Source: CAIXYX01 sp043806415 (GTDB lineage Archaea > Micrarchaeota > Micrarchaeia > Anstonellales > Anstonellaceae). Taken from it: a stretch of DNA of 26,642 bases. Under the pieces are notes generated by a model that worked only from the letters and a program-made list of their open reading frames with translations, was not told the DNA's origin and ran no database searches. Shown here piece after piece: positions 21,588-26,642 of this stretch. Positions within the stretch are counted from its first letter, which is position 1. Every line of letters begins with the position of its first letter. The DNA lies in the NCBI GenBank assembly GCA_043806415.1, contig JAZDHB010000064.1:1-26642 (forward strand), written 5' to 3'. The translations under genes were made by a program, and so were the position numbers.

Positions 21588-21947
21588 TCATTCAACGAAT
21601 TCCACGCCTTCCACCGCGCGAAATTCCTTGTCTCCGGTGACGAACCGGAATCCGTTGGCCCGGCTGAACGCATAGCCGAGGCAGTCGAAAATAGAGAAGT
21701 TCTCGGAGCGATGGGCAGCCCGGTAGCGCACGGCTTCTATCCAAACATCCAAGCCCGCGGGCCGGGAATATGGCCGGAATCTTTCCAGCCAGTATTTGGC
21801 GGTCTTCTCGTTTGGCTTTTTGCACAGCAGGGCGTAGAATTCAGCCAGAGTGGGATCTGCAATGACGAACTCCTCATGACGGATGCGCTCGTAGGCCGGG
21901 TTTCCTTCCAGGATCTCGACCAGCGCGTAGGTGTCCAGGCAGCGCAT
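21588..21947 (-). CDS. vapC: PIN-domain ribonuclease, VapC-like toxin
   Basis: A 119-residue PIN protein. The acidic residues of the metal site are visible: Asp5 (CLDTYAL), Glu35 (LAEFYALL), Asp88 (FDCLGYAFS) and Asp105 (VTGDKEF). VapC toxins cut RNA, often tRNA or rRNA, until neutralised by the antitoxin made from the gene just upstream. The ATG lies four bases after the antitoxin stop, with GAGGGGTGA just before it, so translation is coupled. Lies in the same direction as tyrS, which has its own promoter. Function as toxin is inferred from fold and gene pairing. Confidence 0.85.
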   Translation of the reverse strand: MRCLDTYALVEILEGNPAYERIRHEEFVIADPTLAEFYALLCKKPNEKTAKYWLERFRPYSRPAGLDVWIEAVRYRAAHRSENFSIFDCLGYAFSRANGFRFVTGDKEFRAVEGVEFVE

Positions 21948-21951
21948 ACGC

Positions 21952-22191
21952 TCACCCCTCCCATTTCCCTTCCAGTTCGCGGCGGTTGCGGCGTATGTCT
22001 GAGGTGGAGATGCGGATGCCCTTCCGGTCTCCCCAGCCGTAGAGCTCCTCCAAGGGGCTGGCGAGCGGAACGATGCGCACCTTCACTTTCTGCCTGGCGT
22101 GGACGCCAAGGGCCCGGAGGTCGGACTTGCGCAGGCGCAAGCCCAGCGAGTTGCCCCATTCCAGCACGGTGCCGTGCACGTACGATTCCAT
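21952..22191 (-). CDS. AbrB/MazE-like antitoxin
   Basis: A 79-residue protein whose N-terminal half (VLEWGNSLGLRLRKSDLRALGVHARQKVKVRIVP) has the swapped-hairpin AbrB/SpoVT signature with the WGNSxGLRLRK DNA-binding strand. The basic C-terminal tail (RRNRRELEGKWEG) would wrap the PIN toxin. ATG 22191 lies 26 bp from a TATA box and directly beside an 18-bp palindrome, fitting autoregulation typical of VapBC and MazEF-type operons. The toxin follows four bases later. Confidence 0.82.
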   Translation of the reverse strand: MESYVHGTVLEWGNSLGLRLRKSDLRALGVHARQKVKVRIVPLASPLEELYGWGDRKGIRISTSDIRRNRRELEGKWEG

Positions 22192-22196
22192 AATAT

Positions 22197-22222
22197 ATTA
22201 TACATATGTATAATTATTAAAT
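22197..22222 (-). promoter_or_regulatory. Palindromic operator and TATA box of the toxin-antitoxin pair
   Basis: ATTATACATATGTATAAT (22197-22214) is a perfect 18-bp palindrome lying between the antitoxin ATG (22191) and the TATA box TTTAATAA (22221-22214 on the minus strand). A repressor bound here would cover the transcription start. Binding by the AbrB-like antitoxin is inferred. Confidence 0.65.
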
Positions 22223-22402
22223 GTTTGCCCGGCGCTTTTCCGCCCGTGGGCGTGCATCGGGCGAGCGGCGCCAATCCTGCCAGTTCACGATGAATCGGCA
22301 TCTCGGCCCGGGAAGGGAAACACGTCTGCAAAATGAGGGAATCCGACGAGGTTTTTCCATCCACTCCTTCCCACTCCTTTTCCATCGAGGTGCGGCAAAA
22401 AA

Positions 22403-22411
22403 GTATATAAA
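22403..22411 (+). promoter_or_regulatory. TATA box of the ribonucleotide reductase gene
   Basis: GTATATAAA preceded by a purine-rich BRE-like AAAAAA. It predicts a start near 22434, just ahead of the paired palindromes. Unlike its neighbours, this gene would have a leader of about 170 nt. Confidence 0.65.
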
Positions 22412-22438
22412 CCTGCCAAATGTCGCCAATAGGCCCTT

Positions 22439-22487
22439 CCACCATATGATGTGGTTTTAAGGGTGTCCGACCACCATATATTGTGGT
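22439..22487 (+). promoter_or_regulatory. Paired NrdR-box-like palindromes
   Basis: CCACCATATGATGTGG (22439-22454) and CCACCATATATTGTGG (22471-22486, extended by A and T to 18 bp) share 14 of 16 bases and start 32 bp apart, about three helical turns. They match the bacterial NrdR-box consensus (acaCwAtATaTwGtgt) at most informative positions, and the gene behind them is a ribonucleotide reductase, the usual NrdR target. The boxes would lie at roughly +5 to +53 of the transcript. No nrdR gene is in the window. Confidence 0.72.
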
Positions 22488-22605
22488 CGTGTCGGATCGG
22501 GGCCTCGGGCCCGTGCCGGCGGGCAAGGGGGCATCCGCGGGATGCACCCGCGCGCCGTTGCATCTGCGCCCCGGCCGTTTCATCAATTTCGTGGGGGATG
22601 GGAGC

Positions 22606-25600
22606 ATGGAAGAGAAGACCAAGGCCGAAGACGTCGTTGTGCCCTCTAGCGGCGGCATTAAAATCCAGCGCCGGTTCTCCAAGAGCGGCGTGGATCCCTT
22701 CTCCCAATTCGAGTACGAGCCGCGCACCTCGACGATCCGCAATCCCGACGGCTCGGTCGTTTTCTCCCTGACCAACATCGAGGTGCCCAAGGGCTGGTCC
22801 CAGGTGGCCACCGACATCCTCGCCCAGAAATACTTCCGCAAGGCCGGCGTGCCCCTCAAGGACGCCTCCGGCAAGCCCGTGCTCGATCCGGCGTCGGGCA
22901 AGCCGGTGTACGGTTCCGAGACCTCGGTCAAGCAGATCGTCAAGCGCCTCGCCGGCGCGTGGCGCTGGTGGGGCGAGCGGCACGACTATTTCTTCTCCGC
23001 CGAGGACGCGGAGGCGTTCGAGGACGAGCTCATCTGCATGCTGCTTGCGCAGATGGCGGCCCCCAACTCCCCGCAATGGTTCAACAACGGCCTCGCGCTC
23101 TCCTACGGCATCAAGGGCCACCCGCAGGGGCACTACTATGTCGATCCCAAGACGATGCAGCCTACCCTCGCCGCCGATACCTACACCCATCCCCAACTGC
23201 ACGCCTGCTTCATCCAGTCGGTGCGCGACGACCTCGTCAACGAGGGGGGCATCTTCGACCTCGTCACGCGCGAGGCGCGCCTCTTCAAGTTCGGCTCGGG
23301 CACGGGCACCAATTTCTCCTCCTTGCACAGCGCGGGCGAGCCCCTCTCCGGCGGCGGGCGCTCCTCGGGCCTGATGTCGTTCCTCAAGATCAACGACCGC
23401 GCGGCGGGCGCCATCAAGTCCGGCGGCACCACGCGCCGGGCCGCCAAGATGGTCATCGTCGACATCGACCACCCCGACATCGAGGCCTTCGTCAACTGGA
23501 AGGTGCGCGAGGAGCAGAAGGTGGCGGCCATGGTGGCCGGTTCCCTGGCCATCTCCAAATCGCTGAACAAGATCATGCGCATCGCCCGCGAGCAGTCCAC
23601 CACGGATTTCAAGACCAACAAGGCCCTCAAGCAGGCGGTCGCGAACGCGCTCGCGCGCTCCATCCCGCTCAACTACATCCTGCGCTCCCTCTCGCTGGCC
23701 GCGCAAGGGCGGGACGCCATCGACTTCCCGGTGCTGGACACCCATTACGAGGGCGAGGCCTACACCACGGTGTCGGGCCAGAATTCCAACAACACCGTGC
23801 GCGTGCCCAACCGGTTCATGGAGGCCGTCGCGCAGGACGGCGAATGGGCGCTCCTGCGGCGCACCGACGGGCAGTTCGCCCGCAAGGTCAAGGCCCGCGA
23901 GCTATGGAACGAAGTCGCCTATGCGGCCTGGTCCTGCGCCGACCCCGGCCTGCAATTCGACGACACCATCAACGAGTGGCACACCTGCCCGGTGGACGGG
24001 CGCATCAACGCCTCAAATCCCTGCGTCACGGGCGACACCCTCGTCTCCACTGAAGAAGGGCTTGTGCGCATCGACCGACTCACCGGGCAAAAAAGCCGGG
24101 TACTCGGCTCGGATGGGCGCTTGCATTCGATCGCCCCGGCCTACAAGACCGGCGTCAAGCCCGTCTATCTTCTACGGACGAAAGCAGGGTTCAGCCTCAA
24201 ATTGACTGCTGATCATAAGGTACAAACCCGCAACCGGGGCGACGTGAGGGCCAGCGAGCTTACCTCCAAAGACGTATTGGTGCTGTCTCCGCCCGCTTTC
24301 GGCTCCGACAAATTGGACAAGCGAATAGGCGAATTCATCGGCCTGCTGGTCGGCGACGGCTGCCTGATGGGCGAGCAGGATACGGCGATGGTGACCCTCG
24401 AGCCTGAAGCGGAGGAAATGGCCTATGGGATCGCCCAAGGCCTCACTTCCTGGAAGGCAGAGCACGCCACCAGCGGCCACGGGCTCCACCCTGTCCACGT
24501 GAACCATCCGCAGCAAACGCTGAGGGTCGGAACCAGCGCGCATGCGGTGGTGGACGAAGCGAAACGGTTTGCCCTACTCGACAAGGGCAGCTCCGCGAAG
24601 GCATTCACCCCGTCCGTATTCGGGCTCGGGCGCGATTCCGTCGCCTCCCTTTTGCGCGGGCTCTTCAGCGCCGACGGCACGGTGGCGGATTACGGCGAGC
24701 AAAGCCAATATGTCTCGCTCGGGAGCTCCTCGATCGAACTTCTTGAGCAAGTGCAGCTGCTTCTGCTCGGCTTCGGTATCAAGGCCAAACTGTACATGAA
24801 CCGCCGCTCGCCCGGCGTCAAAACCAACCTCTTACCCGACGGGCACGGAGGAACTAAAGAATATCCTGTCCAGCAGATGCACGAATTGCGCATCAGCCGC
24901 TCCTCTCGCATTCTCTTCGAGCGCGAAATCGGTTTTCTCCCTTCCAGTCCCAAGGCATCTGCCCTCTCGCGGCTCAACGCACATGTCGGAACCTATGCCG
25001 ATTCGCTTGAAGACCGGCTGGAGAGCCTGGAGCCGATTGGAGAGCAACCCGTGTACGATTTGACCGAGACCGATACGCAACACTTCGTCGCCAACGGCCT
25101 GGTGATCCACAACTGCTCCGAATACATGTTCCTCGACGACACGGCTTGCAACCTCGCCAGCATCAACCTCGCCAAATTCCTCGACGAGGAGAGCGGGCTC
25201 TTCGACATCGAGGGGTACCTGCACGCCATCCGCGTCTGGACCCTCGTGCTGGAAATCTCGGTGCTCATGGCCGGCTACCCCTCCAAGGAGATCGCCGTCC
25301 GCTCCTACCGCTACCGCACGCTCGGCCTGGGCTACGCGAACCTGGGCACCGTGCTCATGGTGCTGGGCATCCCCTACGACAGCCCCTCCGCGCTCGCCGT
25401 GGCCGGCTCGCTCACCTCTATGCTCACCGCGCAGGCCTACGCCACGTCGGCCGAGATGGCGCAGGCGCTCGGGCCGTTCGAGGCCTACGAGCGCAACCGC
25501 GAGCACATGCTGCGCGTGGTGCGCAACCATCGGCGCGCGGCCTACAACGCTCCGGCCAACGATTACGAGGGCCTCACCATCAAGCCCCTGGGCATCGACC

Positions 25601-26642
25601 CTGAAACCTGCCCCCGCTATCTGGCGGAGGCCTCGCGCCAGGCCTGGGACCGCGCCCTCTCGCTGGGCGAGCGCTGGGGATTCCGCAACGCGCAGACCAC
25701 GGTCATCGCGCCCACGGGCACCATCGGCCTCTTGATGGACTGCGACACCACCGGCGTCGAGCCGGATTTCGCCATCGTCAAGTTCAAGAAGCTGGCCGGC
25801 GGCGGCTATTTCAAGATCGTCAACCACTCGGTCAAGAAGGCGCTCAAGCGCCTGGGCTACGCTCCCGCCGAAGTCGACGACATCGAGAAGCACGCGAAGG
25901 GGCACGGCACGCTTGCCGGCTCGCCCGTCATCAACCGCGAAAGCCTGCTTTCCAAGGGCATCCCGGCCGACAAGCTCGACCTCATCGAGCGGCAGATGCC
26001 CTCGGTCTTCGACATCCGCTTCGCCTTCAACGCCTTCACGCTCGGCGAGGACCTGCTGCGCCGCTTGGGCGTCTCGGACGCGGACCTGCGCAACTCCAAG
26101 TTCGACCTCCTGCGCTTCCTGGGCTACGGCAAGGAGGACATCTCCAAGGCCAACGACTACGTGTGCGGCACCATGACCATCGAGGGCGCGCCGCACCTCA
26201 AACCCGAGCACTACCCCATCTTCGACTGCGCCTCCAAGTGCGGCAAGAAGGGCCAGCGCTTCATCCCCTACGCGGCCCACATCCGCATGATGGCCGCCAC
26301 CCAGCCCTTCATCACCGGCTCGATCTCCAAGACCATCAACATGCCCCGGGACGTCTCGGTGCCGGACGTGCAGGAAGCCTACCTCCTCTCCTGGCGCAGC
26401 ATGCTCAAGTCCAACGCCCTCTACCGCGACGGCTCCAAGCTCTCGCAGCCGCTCAACGCCACCTCGGACTCCGAAGAGGAGGAGTTGGCGGCCCTCCAGC
26501 AGCTGGCCGACGAGGCCGAGAAGGTGATGGATTCGCAGGCGCTCCAGACAATGCCCGTGCAGTCCATGCTCCGGCGCCACAAGCTGCCTTCCCGCCGCCG
26601 CGGGTTCGTGCAGGAGGCGCGCGTGGGCGGGCACAAGGTCTA
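22606..26642 (+). CDS. nrdJ: Adenosylcobalamin-dependent (class II) ribonucleotide reductase with intein, 3' end cut by window
   Basis: Reduces ribonucleotides to deoxyribonucleotides with a B12-derived radical. About 1345 codons are present, about 981 of them host. Seen: HACFIQSV (C201, first redox Cys), FGSGTGTNFSSL, NASNP/CSEYMFLDDTACNLASINL with the radical-site motif N-x-C-x-E (spliced C473) and the second redox Cys C484 eleven residues on, APTGTIGLLMDCDTTGVEPDF, and TGSISKTINMP. These match class II NrdJ. No ATP-cone is obvious at the N terminus; the usual C-terminal redox Cys/zinc region lies beyond the window. ATG 22606 is the best start (GGGGGAT upstream), though in-frame GTGs exist. 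A 364-residue intein sits directly before the radical Cys. Paired NrdR-like boxes precede the gene. Confidence 0.93.
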   Translation, partial: MEEKTKAEDVVVPSSGGIKIQRRFSKSGVDPFSQFEYEPRTSTIRNPDGSVVFSLTNIEVPKGWSQVATDILAQKYFRKAGVPLKDASGKPVLDPASGKPVYGSETSVKQIVKRLAGAWRWWGERHDYFFSAEDAEAFEDELICMLLAQMAAPNSPQWFNNGLALSYGIKGHPQGHYYVDPKTMQPTLAADTYTHPQLHACFIQSVRDDLVNEGGIFDLVTREARLFKFGSGTGTNFSSLHSAGEPLSGGGRSSGLMSFLKINDRAAGAIKSGGTTRRAAKMVIVDIDHPDIEAFVNWKVREEQKVAAMVAGSLAISKSLNKIMRIAREQSTTDFKTNKALKQAVANALARSIPLNYILRSLSLAAQGRDAIDFPVLDTHYEGEAYTTVSGQNSNNTVRVPNRFMEAVAQDGEWALLRRTDGQFARKVKARELWNEVAYAAWSCADPGLQFDDTINEWHTCPVDGRINASNPCVTGDTLVSTEEGLVRIDRLTGQKSRVLGSDGRLHSIAPAYKTGVKPVYLLRTKAGFSLKLTADHKVQTRNRGDVRASELTSKDVLVLSPPAFGSDKLDKRIGEFIGLLVGDGCLMGEQDTAMVTLEPEAEEMAYGIAQGLTSWKAEHATSGHGLHPVHVNHPQQTLRVGTSAHAVVDEAKRFALLDKGSSAKAFTPSVFGLGRDSVASLLRGLFSADGTVADYGEQSQYVSLGSSSIELLEQVQLLLLGFGIKAKLYMNRRSPGVKTNLLPDGHGGTKEYPVQQMHELRISRSSRILFEREIGFLPSSPKASALSRLNAHVGTYADSLEDRLESLEPIGEQPVYDLTETDTQHFVANGLVIHNCSEYMFLDDTACNLASINLAKFLDEESGLFDIEGYLHAIRVWTLVLEISVLMAGYPSKEIAVRSYRYRTLGLGYANLGTVLMVLGIPYDSPSALAVAGSLTSMLTAQAYATSAEMAQALGPFEAYERNREHMLRVVRNHRRAAYNAPANDYEGLTIKPLGIDPETCPRYLAEASRQAWDRALSLGERWGFRNAQTTVIAPTGTIGLLMDCDTTGVEPDFAIVKFKKLAGGGYFKIVNHSVKKALKRLGYAPAEVDDIEKHAKGHGTLAGSPVINRESLLSKGIPADKLDLIERQMPSVFDIRFAFNAFTLGEDLLRRLGVSDADLRNSKFDLLRFLGYGKEDISKANDYVCGTMTIEGAPHLKPEHYPIFDCASKCGKKGQRFIPYAAHIRMMAATQPFITGSISKTINMPRDVSVPDVQEAYLLSWRSMLKSNALYRDGSKLSQPLNATSDSEEEELAALQQLADEAEKVMDSQALQTMPVQSMLRRHKLPSRRRGFVQEARVGGHKV
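24022..25113 (+). other. Intein in the ribonucleotide reductase with LAGLIDADG homing endonuclease
   Basis: 364 residues starting with Cys1 (CVTGDTLVSTEEGLVRID, block A), then LTADHKVQT (block B), endonuclease motifs FIGLLVGDGCL and LLRGLFSADGTV with both acidic residues, and the end VYDLTETDTQHFVANGLVIHN, followed by Cys+1 of CSEYMF. All splicing residues (Cys1, block-B His, final His-Asn, Cys+1) are present. Its GC content and codon use resemble the host gene, unlike the PurD intein, suggesting longer residence. Cys+1 is also the host enzyme's radical cysteine. Confidence 0.93.

Larger units (their letters stand above)
22215..22605. other. 390-bp intergenic and leader region
   Basis: No gene is supported here. 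It holds the toxin-antitoxin promoter at its left edge, then about 170 bp without clear signal, the ribonucleotide reductase TATA box (22403-22411), two NrdR-like palindromes (22439-22487) and a GC-rich leader of about 115 bp. The reductase frame is open upstream to 22450 with several GTG codons, so a longer N terminus cannot be fully excluded. Confidence 0.6.

Noticed and set aside
20889..22193. 434-codon plus-strand frame across TyrRS and the toxin-antitoxin genes
   Set aside because: It crosses three supported minus-strand genes and their promoters; composition is that of a shadow frame.
24832..26634. 600-codon open frame on the minus strand within the ribonucleotide reductase gene
   Set aside because: It is antisense to a clearly conserved reductase and intein; its Arg/Gly/Val/His-rich product is typical of a GC-rich shadow frame, with no recognised motif.

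Overview
The window looks archaeal. The tRNA-Trp gene carries an intron at the canonical archaeal position 37/38. TrpRS, TyrRS and the Holliday junction resolvase Hjc are of archaeal type. Many genes sit about 25-29 bp downstream of a TATA-like box with essentially no leader, and there are two inteins. The core DNA is GC-rich. The mix of archaeal information genes with a bacterial-looking sugar-phosphate set would suit a DPANN-type lineage (Diapherotrites or Micrarchaeota-like), but that placement is inference.

Left end (1-2280): an AT-richer accessory segment. It has a 3' fragment of an unknown gene, a winged-helix AbiEi-like regulator with its own operator palindromes and an ATGA-coupled 28-codon ORF, a cluster of inverted and direct repeats (856-977), and an intact tyrosine recombinase with a C-terminal zinc ribbon. 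The recombinase is divergent from the tRNA-Trp gene (2340-2502), and one AT box may serve both. Next come a SdpI-like membrane protein and a divergent gamma-carbonic-anhydrase-like hexapeptide protein that lacks a normal start codon.

Middle (3.8-14.3 kb): a fused transketolase follows an aminotransferase on the minus strand, then TrpRS, a pore-less voltage-sensor-like membrane protein, Hjc, a CBS-pair/zinc-ribbon protein, a squalene/phytoene synthase, phosphoglucose isomerase, and a two-gene unit (small HTH protein plus a low-complexity protein).

14.5-17.9 kb: a compact non-oxidative pentose phosphate cluster of ribulose-phosphate 3-epimerase-like protein, split transketolase (N and C halves) and short transaldolase, closed by a strong hairpin terminator. 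With phosphoglucose isomerase and the second, fused transketolase, this gives most of a hexose/pentose interconversion route.

17.9-26.6 kb: TyrRS and PurD form a minus-strand operon. PurD carries an AT-rich homing-endonuclease intein. A VapBC-like toxin-antitoxin pair has an 18-bp palindromic operator. The last gene is a B12-dependent (class II) ribonucleotide reductase that runs off the window and carries a second intein placed exactly in front of the radical cysteine. Two 16-bp palindromes 32 bp apart upstream of it match the bacterial NrdR box, which is the most striking regulatory signal here.
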